DNA from: Comamonadaceae bacterium
Lineage (GTDB): Bacteria > Pseudomonadota > Gammaproteobacteria > Burkholderiales > Burkholderiaceae_C
Assembly: GCA_947374505.1 (NCBI GenBank)
Contig: CANCCE010000092.1
Coordinates: forward strand, 1 to 10,418
Direction of reading: 5' to 3'
DNA length: 10,418 nucleotides
The notes under the pieces were generated by a model, which saw nothing but the letters and a program-made list of their open reading frames with translations, did not search any database and was not told where the DNA came from. Shown piece by piece: positions 1-6,846 of this stretch. A program made the position numbers and the translations under genes. How positions within the stretch are numbered: position 1 is the stretch's first letter; the number at the start of each line of letters is the position of its first letter.

Positions 1-227
1 CGGCCGGCTTCTCGCTCGCTGGCGTGGTGTGCGCCCAGGCAGACATCGACATCGCTGCGGCCCATGCGCGTGATGGTGGCGTCCCACTCGCCGCCCTGGC
101 CGTTGAACAGCGTGATGCTTTGGCCCGGCTGCATGCGCAGAACTTGCACGTGGCGCGCGGTGCTGTCGGGCAGGCTCAGCGTTGCATCGGCAGCCATGGG
201 CACATCGGCAAAAAAACGGGCGGTCAT
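1..227 (-). CDS. rsmE: 16S rRNA (uracil-1498-N3)-methyltransferase RsmE, N-terminal part, cut by window edge
   Basis: The first 75 residues are visible, starting MTARFFADVPMAADATLSLP; the rest lies left of base 1. The stretch with ARHVQVLRMQPGQ (residues 24-36), LFNGQGGEW (40-48) and DATITRMGRSDVDV (49-62) is the PUA-like RNA-binding domain that opens every RsmE; the SAM-binding SPOUT knot domain would follow outside the window. RsmE is known to methylate N3 of U1498 in helix 44 of 16S rRNA in the assembled 30S subunit, in the cytoplasm. The ATG shares one base with the amgK stop (TAATG), so translation is probably coupled to the upstream gene. The following in-frame ATG at residue 11 would remove the conserved start (RFF.D), so the first ATG is preferred. 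Identification is by motif recall and is firm; only the C-terminus is unverified. Confidence 0.93.
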   Translation of the reverse strand, partial: MTARFFADVPMAADATLSLPDSTARHVQVLRMQPGQSITLFNGQGGEWDATITRMGRSDVDVCLGAHHASEREAG

Positions 228-1369
228 TAAAAGGTGTATCCAATGCGGGTTTCGTTGCCTTCAATCTCGTCGAGCAAGACCATCAAGGGTCCGAGCTGGC
301 GGTAACGCGAAGCGGTGCTGCGGGCGTACTTGATGAAGCGCGGCGTGTCCGCCAAATACTGCGGCTTGCCGTCACGCAAGGTCAGGCGCGCAAAAATACC
401 GAGAATTTTCAGGTGCCGTTGAAGACCCATCCACTCCACCGCGCGGTAAAACTCGCCGAAGTCATCGCCCACCGGTAAGCCGGCCTTGCGGGCTTTTTGC
501 CAATAACGGATGGTGATGTCGATGACGAACTCTTCATCCCAGCTCAAAAAAGCGTCGCGCATCAGGCTGGCGATGTCGTACGTGATCGGGCCGTAGACGG
601 CATCCTGGAAATCCAACACGCCAAGCGCCTGCGCAGGCGCTGCTAGATTCAGCGTGGGGGCCATCAAGTTCCTGGGCATGAAGTCTCGGTGCACAAACAC
701 GCGCGCGCCGCCCAGCGAATTCAGATTGCTGTCTTTGATCTGCGTAAAAAAACCAGCCAGTTTTTCTTGCAGCGCGGTGTCGATGGCAATACCGCGGTGC
801 CGGGCGATGTACCAGTCCGGGAACAGCGCCAGTTCGCGCGACAGCAGGGCGTCGTCATAGGGCGGCAACACATCGGGTCGTGAAGACAGTTGCCATTGAA
901 TCAAAGCGTCCACTGCGTCCATGTAAAGCTGGTGAATGAGTTCACCGTTTTGCGGCACGATGTCCAGCGGCCCCTGTTGCTTGATGACATCCATCATGGT
1001 CTGCGAGCCCAGATCACTCAACAGCATGAAGCCTTGCGCCTGATCCCAGGCCAGCACGCGCGGCGCATTCAGTCCGGCTTGCGCCATCAGCTCCGCCACC
1101 TTGACGAAAGGCGCGCAATCTTCCTGCGCCGGTGGGGCGTCCATGATGATGCAGCTGCCGGTGCCTTGGTCAATCCGGAAATAGCGTCTGAAACTGGCGT
1201 CAGCCGAGGCCAAGCGCAGCGTGGCGGGGTCTAGCAGGCAACTTGCACTGGTCGTTGTCAGCCACTTTGCAAAAGCAACCGCCCGAGCGGGATCACTCCA
1301 GACGATGGCTGAAGTGGTGGGCGTTACATCGCAAGGCGTATCGGGCGTACTTAAAGAGGGGTGGGTCAT
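227..1369 (-). CDS. amgK: AmgK-type N-acetylmuramate/N-acetylglucosamine kinase (aminoglycoside phosphotransferase fold)
   Basis: A 380-residue protein of the APH/choline-kinase fold. The catalytic loop is HRDFMPRNLM (residues 227-236: H227, D229 as catalytic base, N234), and the metal-binding segment is LDFQDAVYGPITYDIASL (252-269, D253). The N-lobe has ASFRRYFRI (58-66) in the nucleotide-binding region. Known AmgK proteins phosphorylate the anomeric position of MurNAc and GlcNAc in the cytoplasm, a step of cell-wall recycling that bypasses de novo UDP-MurNAc synthesis. It is divergent from lptD, a neighbourhood typical of amgK. The partner uridylyltransferase murU is not the next gene here; rsmE is. 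No clear Shine-Dalgarno precedes the ATG at 1369, and the first 25 residues are low-complexity (Thr/Ser/Pro), so the true start could be a little downstream. A generic phosphotransferase with another sugar substrate cannot be excluded. Confidence 0.85.
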   Translation of the reverse strand: MTHPSLSTPDTPCDVTPTTSAIVWSDPARAVAFAKWLTTTSASCLLDPATLRLASADASFRRYFRIDQGTGSCIIMDAPPAQEDCAPFVKVAELMAQAGLNAPRVLAWDQAQGFMLLSDLGSQTMMDVIKQQGPLDIVPQNGELIHQLYMDAVDALIQWQLSSRPDVLPPYDDALLSRELALFPDWYIARHRGIAIDTALQEKLAGFFTQIKDSNLNSLGGARVFVHRDFMPRNLMAPTLNLAAPAQALGVLDFQDAVYGPITYDIASLMRDAFLSWDEEFVIDITIRYWQKARKAGLPVGDDFGEFYRAVEWMGLQRHLKILGIFARLTLRDGKPQYLADTPRFIKYARSTASRYRQLGPLMVLLDEIEGNETRIGYTF

Positions 1370-1416
1370 GGATAATCAGACGGAAATCGACAAACCGGGT
1401 TTATCTCATATTAACG

Positions 1417-3912
1417 ATGCGTTCTGCATCTCGCATCCCCCTTATTCTCGCGCCCATCGGGCATGCAGTCTTCAGCTTGGTCAACTTGATCGCGCTTGGG
1501 CTCATGACTGGTGTGCCTTTGCACGCCCAAACTCTGCCAACCAGCCTCCCCGGAGGCGAGCTGCAGCCGACGCTAAAAAGCTCGCCAAGGCTCGCTGAAA
1601 AACAGCCCGAAGGGCCCGGCAATGAGGTGCCTACTTTTGTCTACGGCGATCAGATCTCCGGCCGGACCAGTCTTGAAACCAGCATCGAAGGCCGTGCTGA
1701 ATTGCGGCGGGGCAAGACGTCGCTTCGTGCCGACAGGCTTGACTATTTCCAGCCCGACGATCAGGTAAAAACGCGCGGTAATGTGCGTGTCAGCAATGCA
1801 GGGAATCTGTTTTGGGGCCCCGAGCTGGTCTTGAAGATAGACACTTTCGAAGGTTCCTTCACGCAGCCCAGTTACCGATTTTTAGCCGGGGGCAATGGAA
1901 AAGCCGCGCAAATCATCTTTGTCGATGACAAACATTTTGTCGCGAACCAGGCGACCTACACGACTTGCGAGCGCGACAACGAAGACAGCTGGATGCCCGC
2001 TTGGCAGATGACCGGTGAGCGCTTCACCTTCGACTTTGACAAAGAGATCGGTATTGCTACCGGCGCGACCCTGCGCTTCAAGGACGTGCCGATTTTGCAT
2101 TGGCCCGGCTCGCTGTCTTTTCCATTGAGCGACAAGCGCAAGTCGGGCGTGATGCCACCGACCATTGCGGTGGACTCGATCAGTGGCCTCGCTGTGACGG
2201 CGCCTTACTACTTCGACATCGCGCCAAACCGGGACGCGACGCTGACACCCACCTACGCGAGCAAGCGCGGGGTCAACTTGGCCGGCGAATTCCGCTATCT
2301 CGAGCCAAGTTATCGCGGTGTGCTGCGCGCGAGCTACTTACCAGGCGACTTGCTTCGCAACGAGGACCGCTGGTCCCTGGGTTACCAGCACAACGGTGTG
2401 ATCAACACGGGTATTTCCAGTATCGGCAATGTTGGGGTGGGGCTGACGCTGAATCGAGTCAGCGATGACAATTACTGGCGTGATTTTTCTGGCTTTGGCG
2501 GCACCAGCCTGACGGGCAGTGGTCTGGGAGGCACCAGCTTGGGTGGCACCGGTTTGACCCAGCGCCTGCTGAACAATGATCTCAACCTGACATGGAACAG
2601 GGGTTTCCTGAGCACAGGGTTTCGGGTACAGAAGTGGCAGACGCTACAAGACCCCTTCCCTGCTGCATCTCTTGTTCCGCCTTATGACCGGTTGCCGCAA
2701 ATCACCGCGCGATATGCCCGCAGCAATGTGTCCCTGGGAGGCGTGAGCGGCGTCGATTGGTCAGTGGAGGGTGACTTCACCAGCTTTTCGGCCTTGAGCC
2801 GTCTGACGAACCAGCCCAACGCCGAGCGCGCCTACACCCGGGCAGAAATCAGCCGTCCGTTTATCTGGCCCGCCGGTTACATCACGCCTAAGTTGCAGTT
2901 GCGCGCCACCAGTTATCAGTTTGATGCGCCGTTGACTTCCGCTGGGGGTATGGGGCTCACGTCTGCCAATGTGGTGGTGCCCACGTTCAGCTTGGATGCC
3001 GGGTTGCAGTTTGAACGCGATGCGTCTTTCTTTGGCCGGAGTCTGACGCAGACGCTGGAGCCTCGGGCGTTTTACGTGCGTACGCCCTACCGCAATCAAA
3101 ACTTTCTGCCCAACTACGACTCCGGTGACAACAGTTTCAATTTCGCCACGGTCTTCACAGAAAATGCATTTGCCGGTAATGACCGGATTTCAGATGCAAA
3201 CCTGCTGACCTTGGGGGTGACGTCGCGCTTGATTGACCCGGCCAACGGCGCTGAGCTGATGCGCTTTGGCCTGGCCCAACGGCTGCGGTTTGAAGACCAG
3301 CTGGTGGCGCTTCCCAGTACCCTGCCGGTGACTGACCGTCTGAGCGATCTATTGGTTGGTGCCTCTGCCAACTTGACACGCGCATGGTCAGTAGACGCCA
3401 CCACTCAATACAACCCCAAGCTTGGTGAGTCTGAACGCAGCAGTGTCAGCGCGCGTTACAGCCCTAGCAACTATCGTGTGATCAACGTGTCTTACTTAAA
3501 GCAGGTCGGCGTCAGTGATCAGCGCGGTATCAGTTGGCAATGGCCGATCAATGACCTCTGGGGTGACAAAGGCGAAGACCTTGGCGCGGGTCGTGGACAA
3601 GGGGGCGGCCGTTGGTACAGCGTTGGTCGCTTGAATTACAGCATGTTCGACAAAATGCTGGTTAATTCCGTTGTTGGATTTGAATATGATGGTTGCTGTT
3701 GGATTGGCCGTGTCGTGTTGCAGCGCACGCAAAGCGCCATCTCCGTTGGGTATTCTCAGCCAGGGAATACCCAAATCATGTTTCAACTTGAATTTGTTGG
3801 CTTTGCCAGGATTGGCGAGAATCCACTTCAGGCCCTCCGCGCCAATATTCCGAAATACCAATTCCTGCGTGAGCAGGTCACGCCTCCGAGCCGGTTTACC
3901 AACTATGACTAA
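1417..3912 (+). CDS. lptD: LPS-assembly outer-membrane protein LptD
   Basis: An 831-residue protein that, with lipoprotein LptE, inserts lipopolysaccharide into the outer leaflet of the outer membrane. I chose the ATG at 1417 (MRSASRIPLIL...) because it opens a Sec signal peptide (residues 1-37, cleavage after LHA before QTLP); the open frame runs upstream to 1243, but that stretch is antisense to amgK. Residues about 75-190 are the periplasmic LptA-like beta-jellyroll (SLRADRLDYFQPDDQVKTRGNV-type repeat at 102-123), and about 215-831 form the beta-barrel with YYFDIAPNRDATLTPTY near 264-280. Cysteines are C184 and the adjacent pair C760-C761 (EYDGCCWIGR), matching E. coli C173, C724 and C725; the fourth, N-terminal cysteine is absent. 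A 10-residue Gly/Thr/Ser/Leu repeat sits at 362-381. First gene of the lptD-surA-rsmA operon; no strong ribosome binding site is seen. Confidence 0.97.
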   Translation: MRSASRIPLILAPIGHAVFSLVNLIALGLMTGVPLHAQTLPTSLPGGELQPTLKSSPRLAEKQPEGPGNEVPTFVYGDQISGRTSLETSIEGRAELRRGKTSLRADRLDYFQPDDQVKTRGNVRVSNAGNLFWGPELVLKIDTFEGSFTQPSYRFLAGGNGKAAQIIFVDDKHFVANQATYTTCERDNEDSWMPAWQMTGERFTFDFDKEIGIATGATLRFKDVPILHWPGSLSFPLSDKRKSGVMPPTIAVDSISGLAVTAPYYFDIAPNRDATLTPTYASKRGVNLAGEFRYLEPSYRGVLRASYLPGDLLRNEDRWSLGYQHNGVINTGISSIGNVGVGLTLNRVSDDNYWRDFSGFGGTSLTGSGLGGTSLGGTGLTQRLLNNDLNLTWNRGFLSTGFRVQKWQTLQDPFPAASLVPPYDRLPQITARYARSNVSLGGVSGVDWSVEGDFTSFSALSRLTNQPNAERAYTRAEISRPFIWPAGYITPKLQLRATSYQFDAPLTSAGGMGLTSANVVVPTFSLDAGLQFERDASFFGRSLTQTLEPRAFYVRTPYRNQNFLPNYDSGDNSFNFATVFTENAFAGNDRISDANLLTLGVTSRLIDPANGAELMRFGLAQRLRFEDQLVALPSTLPVTDRLSDLLVGASANLTRAWSVDATTQYNPKLGESERSSVSARYSPSNYRVINVSYLKQVGVSDQRGISWQWPINDLWGDKGEDLGAGRGQGGGRWYSVGRLNYSMFDKMLVNSVVGFEYDGCCWIGRVVLQRTQSAISVGYSQPGNTQIMFQLEFVGFARIGENPLQALRANIPKYQFLREQVTPPSRFTNYD
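2500..2559 (+). repeat. Two-copy 30-bp imperfect tandem repeat inside lptD
   Basis: Unit 1 (2500-2529) encodes GTSLTGSGLG and unit 2 (2530-2559) encodes GTSLGGTGLT; I count 20 of 30 identical bases. It keeps the reading frame and inserts a glycine-rich, uncharged segment between DNYWRDFSGF and TQRLLNNDLNLTW in the barrel. By position it most likely lengthens a loop or turn, but the side of the membrane was not modelled. Confidence 0.7.
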
Positions 3913-5308
3913 GCATTTTTCCCCCTTCGCCTTCGGCCGATTCTCCTTGACTCGTCCTAGAGGCTTGAGCGGATTTTTCGTGGCACTGTTGTTCTGCGCT
4001 CTGCTGCTGCCGGTGAGCGCGCAAACCTTGCGGCTGCCAGCTGCGGTCAGAGCTCCCAGTCTGTCTGTGCAGACAGTTGCGGGGACTGAGTCGCGCGCAG
4101 CAGACTTCATTGTTGCGGTCGTTAATTCAGAGCCCATCACCAATAACGAAGTGCAAACCCGGCTGGCCCGCATTGAGCAGCAACTGTCTCGACAAGGTAC
4201 GGTACCGCCGCGCAACCAACTCGCGCGCGAGGTACTGGAGCGCTTGATCGTCGAGCGTGCTCAGCTGCAATTGGCGCGAGAGCTACAAGTTCGGCCCGAT
4301 GAAGCTGCCGTCGATCAGGCCGCGACGACCGTTGCCCGGCAAAATCAGTTGACGTTGGACGAATTAAAAAGTCGTCTTGCTGCAGATGGCATGGACTACA
4401 CGCGATTTCGGGCTGACTTGCGCGACGAATTGACCTTGGCGCGACTGCGCGAGCGTGAAGTCGATACACGTGTCAAGGTGAGTGAACAAGATATCGACCA
4501 ATTTTTGCGTGAACGCGATGCCCAAGCACAAGCAGTTCCTGAGCTGCTCAACATCGCCCAAATTTTGGTGGCGGTGCCGGAAACGGCCACGCCTGTGCAG
4601 GTGACCGCATTGCAAGCCAAAGCTCTGCGCGCTTTGACGCGTATCCGCGCTGGCGAGGCTTTTGCCTCTGTGGCTGCTGAGATGTCTGATTCGCCTGAAG
4701 CTGCGAGCGGCGGCGAACTCGGGCCGCGGCCGGCTGAGCGTTTGCCGACGCTGTTTGTCGACGCCGCACGCAGCCTCCCGGCGGGCGGCCTAGCAGGACC
4801 TCTGCGCAGCGGTGCCGGCTTTCATGTGATCAAGCTGATTGATAAAAGTCGCAACGAGGTGGCCGCCAGTGTCACGCAGACCCGAGCGCGTCACATCTTG
4901 TTGCGGCTCGACCCCCAACTGACAGAGCAAGCCGCCAAAGACAAATTGGCCGATTTCAAACGCCGCATCGCTGCCGGACAGGCCGATTTCGGAGCACTGG
5001 CGCGTGAGAACAGCCAGGACGGTTCAGCCAAGGAGGGCGGCGATCTTGGTTGGGCTTCACCCGGCATGTTCGTCCCCGAATTCGAGCAAACCATGAACCA
5101 GCTCGCACCTGGTCAGGTGTCCGAACCGTTGGTGTCGCGGTTTGGCGTGCACTTGATACAGGTGCAAGAGCGTCGCGAGACGACGCTGTCAGAGCGCGAG
5201 CAGCGTGAGTCGGTGCGCAATATCGTGCGTGCGAGAAAAATAGACGAGGCGTACAACCAGTGGCTGCAAGATGTGCGCGGTCGCGCTTATGTGGAGTTTC
5301 GAAATTGA
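3905..5308 (+). CDS. surA: Periplasmic chaperone / peptidyl-prolyl isomerase SurA
   Basis: A 467-residue periplasmic chaperone for outer-membrane proteins, LptD being a principal client. The ATG at 3905 is chosen because it opens a signal peptide (residues 1-39, hydrophobic FFVALLFCALLLPVSA, cut before QTLR); the longer open frame upstream is lptD read out of frame. Residues about 65-205 are the SurA N-domain (DFIVAVVNSEPITNNEV start), about 215-317 parvulin domain P1 (LLNIAQILV ... GFHVIKL) and about 326-422 parvulin domain P2 (ARHILLRL ... GGDLGWASPGMFVPEFE ... FGVHLIQV), followed by the C-terminal helix/strand (NIVRARKIDEAYNQWLQDVR) that packs on the N-domain. P1 has Gln where P2 has the conserved first His, as expected for a degenerate P1. 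The start codon overlaps the lptD stop by 8 bases (ATGACTAA), implying coupled translation. Slightly longer than the 428-residue E. coli protein because of a Ser/Val/Ala-rich linker after the signal peptide. Confidence 0.96.
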   Translation: MTKHFSPFAFGRFSLTRPRGLSGFFVALLFCALLLPVSAQTLRLPAAVRAPSLSVQTVAGTESRAADFIVAVVNSEPITNNEVQTRLARIEQQLSRQGTVPPRNQLAREVLERLIVERAQLQLARELQVRPDEAAVDQAATTVARQNQLTLDELKSRLAADGMDYTRFRADLRDELTLARLREREVDTRVKVSEQDIDQFLRERDAQAQAVPELLNIAQILVAVPETATPVQVTALQAKALRALTRIRAGEAFASVAAEMSDSPEAASGGELGPRPAERLPTLFVDAARSLPAGGLAGPLRSGAGFHVIKLIDKSRNEVAASVTQTRARHILLRLDPQLTEQAAKDKLADFKRRIAAGQADFGALARENSQDGSAKEGGDLGWASPGMFVPEFEQTMNQLAPGQVSEPLVSRFGVHLIQVQERRETTLSEREQRESVRNIVRARKIDEAYNQWLQDVRGRAYVEFRN

Positions 5309-5315
5309 AAATCGC

Positions 5316-6122
5316 ATGAAGCACATTGCACGCAAACGATTCGGCCAGCATTTCCTGACGGATCGCGGCATCATTGAAGACATTATTCAGGCCATTGACC
5401 CGAAGCCGGGTGATCCTATGGTCGAGATCGGCCCTGGTCTGGCAGCGATGACGCAGCCCTTGGTGGAGCGGCTCGGACACCTCACCGTGATTGAGCTGGA
5501 CCGAGACTTGGCAAAACAACTCCGTTCGCACCCGCAACTCACCGTGGTTGAAGCTGATGTGCTGAGGGTGGATTTTCGAGCTCTCGCTGCAGACGTTTGC
5601 GCTGCAAAAAACTTGGGGACCCTGAAACTCCGTGTCGTCGGTAACTTGCCCTACAACATCTCGACGCCCATCCTTTTTCATTTGCTGGATGTGGTCGATG
5701 TGATCGAAGATCAGCACTTCATGCTGCAAAAGGAAGTGATTGACCGCATGGTGGCTAGGCCTTCGACATCTGATTACGGTCGTTTGAGTGTCATGCTGCA
5801 GTGGCGTTACGCCATGGCCAATGTGCTGCTAGTGCCACCGCAAAGCTTTGATCCGCCGCCGCGCGTCAACAGCGCTGTGGTGCGCATGGTGCCACATGCC
5901 GAACCGGCCCTGCTTGAGGTGAAGTTGCTCAGTGAAGTGGTGCAGGTGGCTTTTAGCCAGCGCCGTAAGTTGTTGCGTCACACACTCGGTCGCTGGTTGG
6001 AGGAGCACGAATTCGGCGGTGAATTCAATATCCAGCGCCGCGCTGAAGAAGTGCCGGTAGCCGAGTACATTGCGTTGGTGCAGACGCTGTCTGCTAACGG
6101 GGTCGTGGCGAAATCGGCATAA
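5316..6122 (+). CDS. rsmA: 16S rRNA (adenine-1518/1519-N6)-dimethyltransferase RsmA
   Basis: A 268-residue SAM-dependent methyltransferase that dimethylates A1518 and A1519 in helix 45 of 16S rRNA during late 30S assembly. Visible marks are RKRFGQHFLTD (residues 7-16), SAM motif I VEIGPGLAAMT (36-46), acidic ribose-binding VIELDRDL (58-65), EADVLRVDF (79-87), catalytic motif NLPYNIS (110-116), FDPPPRVNSAVV, and the C-terminal FSQRRKLLRHTL. The ATG at 5316 gives the standard start MKHIARKRFGQHFL; the open frame upstream to 5271 adds 15 residues that belong to surA read in another frame. It begins 7 bases after the surA stop, so it is the third gene of the operon. The pdxA gene that separates surA from ksgA/rsmA in E. 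coli is missing here. The gene ends inside a strong terminator hairpin. Confidence 0.97.
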   Translation: MKHIARKRFGQHFLTDRGIIEDIIQAIDPKPGDPMVEIGPGLAAMTQPLVERLGHLTVIELDRDLAKQLRSHPQLTVVEADVLRVDFRALAADVCAAKNLGTLKLRVVGNLPYNISTPILFHLLDVVDVIEDQHFMLQKEVIDRMVARPSTSDYGRLSVMLQWRYAMANVLLVPPQSFDPPPRVNSAVVRMVPHAEPALLEVKLLSEVVQVAFSQRRKLLRHTLGRWLEEHEFGGEFNIQRRAEEVPVAEYIALVQTLSANGVVAKSA

Positions 6123-6151
6123 AAAAAGCCCGCTTCGAACGGGCTTTTTTT
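6121..6151. terminator. Rho-independent terminator of the lptD-surA-rsmA operon, probably bidirectional
   Basis: Seven A, GCCCG, a 7-base loop CTTCGAA, CGGGC, then seven T. The stem is 5 G/C pairs extended by 7 A/T pairs, and the A-run/T-run symmetry would let it work for transcripts arriving from the barstar side as well. The rsmA stop codon TAA (6120-6122) runs into the A tract, so the terminator begins inside the gene end. Confidence 0.93.
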
Positions 6152-6359
6152 GTGCAAGCAAGACATTCACCACGAGTGGTTCGGACGTGCAGTGTTTAAG
6201 CTGCTGCCATCCAATAACCCGCGTTGAAAGGACTGCTCATGCGAAGCGCCAATGGTGACACGTCGATTAGTTTGTCGGTCGGCATCACTTCGCCGCCTTC
6301 ATCCACTGCTTGCTGGGCCTCATTCGCCCGATCCCCTTGGCCGATGTCTGGGGAGCGGG
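6152..6359. other. Gap between rsmA terminator and barstar stop; no firm gene, two weak small ORFs
   Basis: Two short overlapping ORFs on opposite strands occur. Plus strand 6239-6385 (48 residues, MRSANGDTSISLSVG...) has an AAAGGA motif 7 bases before its ATG, but a Ser/Pro/Ala-rich composition typical of a shadow frame. Minus strand 6283-6196 (29 residues, MPTDKLIDVSPLALRMSS... ending GYWMAAA) is the end of an open frame that starts within barstar at 6381; its composition looks more protein-like and GAAGGCGG lies upstream of its ATG. I recognise neither. The minus frame could be a real small protein or the decayed 3' end of a lost gene. Confidence 0.3.
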
Positions 6360-6761
6360 CTACAGAAAAGAATAGAAGCATCTGAACGGAATCTTTCGAT
6401 CCGCCCAGTAGTCCGCTGCATCCCTGAAGATGTCCAGCAGCTGCTCGCGCGCTTCTTTGTCAAACTTAGCGTTGGCTGGAATTTGTTCCAGCACGACGAT
6501 AAAGCCAGGCTGTTGGCCAGACTTGTGAACCAAGTCGGTCATGCAGTCATACAGCGCATCGAAGTTTTTGCCAAAATGGGCGGGGAAGGTGTACTGGGCC
6601 GCAATCATGTCCAGCACATCCTGCTTGCTCTGGGCATTGCCCAGGTTGGCATACAGGAAGTGATGGCCTAATTCGGTTGCCGCATCTTGCAATTCCGGTA
6701 CGCGAAATGCGCGTATGGATTGAACAATATTTGGCCTCACAGTACGAAGTGGTGTATCCAT
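6360..6761 (-). CDS. Barstar-family ribonuclease inhibitor
   Basis: A 133-residue cytoplasmic protein without signal peptide or membrane segment. The core, from about residue 35, carries FPAHFGKNFDALYDCMTDL (59-77), which lines up with barstar's PEYYGENLDALWDAL segment. D68 and D72 correspond to barstar Asp35 and Asp39, the residues that plug the barnase active site. It continues with PGFIVVLEQI (85-94), a second helix DKEAREQLLDIFRDAADYW (101-119) and the last strand IPFRCFYSF (124-132). The first ~34 residues are an extension absent from the 90-residue Bacillus barstar. The family binds and blocks barnase/RNase Sa-type enzymes inside the producing cell. It lies 72 bases downstream of the ribonuclease gene on the same strand, so the inhibitor identity and its target support each other. 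Start at ATG 6761 is preferred; an in-frame GTG at 6797 would add 12 residues, and neither has a strong ribosome binding site. Confidence 0.92.
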   Translation of the reverse strand: MDTPLRTVRPNIVQSIRAFRVPELQDAATELGHHFLYANLGNAQSKQDVLDMIAAQYTFPAHFGKNFDALYDCMTDLVHKSGQQPGFIVVLEQIPANAKFDKEAREQLLDIFRDAADYWADRKIPFRCFYSFL

Positions 6762-6821
6762 CTTCGTTTTTCTTTCTAATAACAAGTTAACCAACACATG
6801 AACAAAAACTAATACTGGCTG

Positions 6822-6846
6822 GATCGCTCTGTTTTATCGAGCGATC
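6822..6846 (-). promoter_or_regulatory. Stem-loop across the ribonuclease stop codon
   Basis: GATCGCTC (6822-6829) and GAGCGATC (6839-6846) form a perfect 8-bp inverted repeat with a 9-base loop that contains the stop codon of the ribonuclease gene (6834-6836). A short T-rich stretch follows only about 13 bases later on the transcript, so it is not a classical intrinsic terminator. It may be a partial attenuator or an mRNA-processing or stability element between toxin and inhibitor genes. The structure is seen; the role is inferred. Confidence 0.45.

Noticed and set aside
1..227. Assignment of the left-edge gene as murU, expected beside amgK
   Set aside because: Translation gives the RsmE PUA-like start (HVQVLRMQPGQ, LFNGQGGEW), not a nucleotidyltransferase.
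1387..1414. TCGACA-16-TATTAA as the lptD promoter
   Set aside because: The predicted start of transcription would fall at or after the lptD ATG; the real promoter is more likely inside the amgK 5' region.
1243..1416. 58-codon upstream extension of the lptD frame (889-residue version)
   Set aside because: It is antisense to the amgK N-terminus, has shadow-like composition, and would bury the clear signal peptide that starts at 1417.
3671..3904. 78-codon upstream extension of the surA frame (545-residue version)
   Set aside because: The stretch lies inside the well-conserved lptD C-terminus; the ATG at 3905 directly opens a signal peptide.
3496..4215. 239-residue minus-strand open frame across the lptD/surA junction
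   Set aside because: It is antisense to two strongly identified genes, with no domain I recognise and composition of a reverse frame.
6776..6784. Extended -10 motif (TGTTATTAG on the minus strand) as a private barstar promoter
   Set aside because: It would start transcription only about 8 bases before the preferred ATG at 6761 and has no -35 box; a leaderless start is possible but unsupported.
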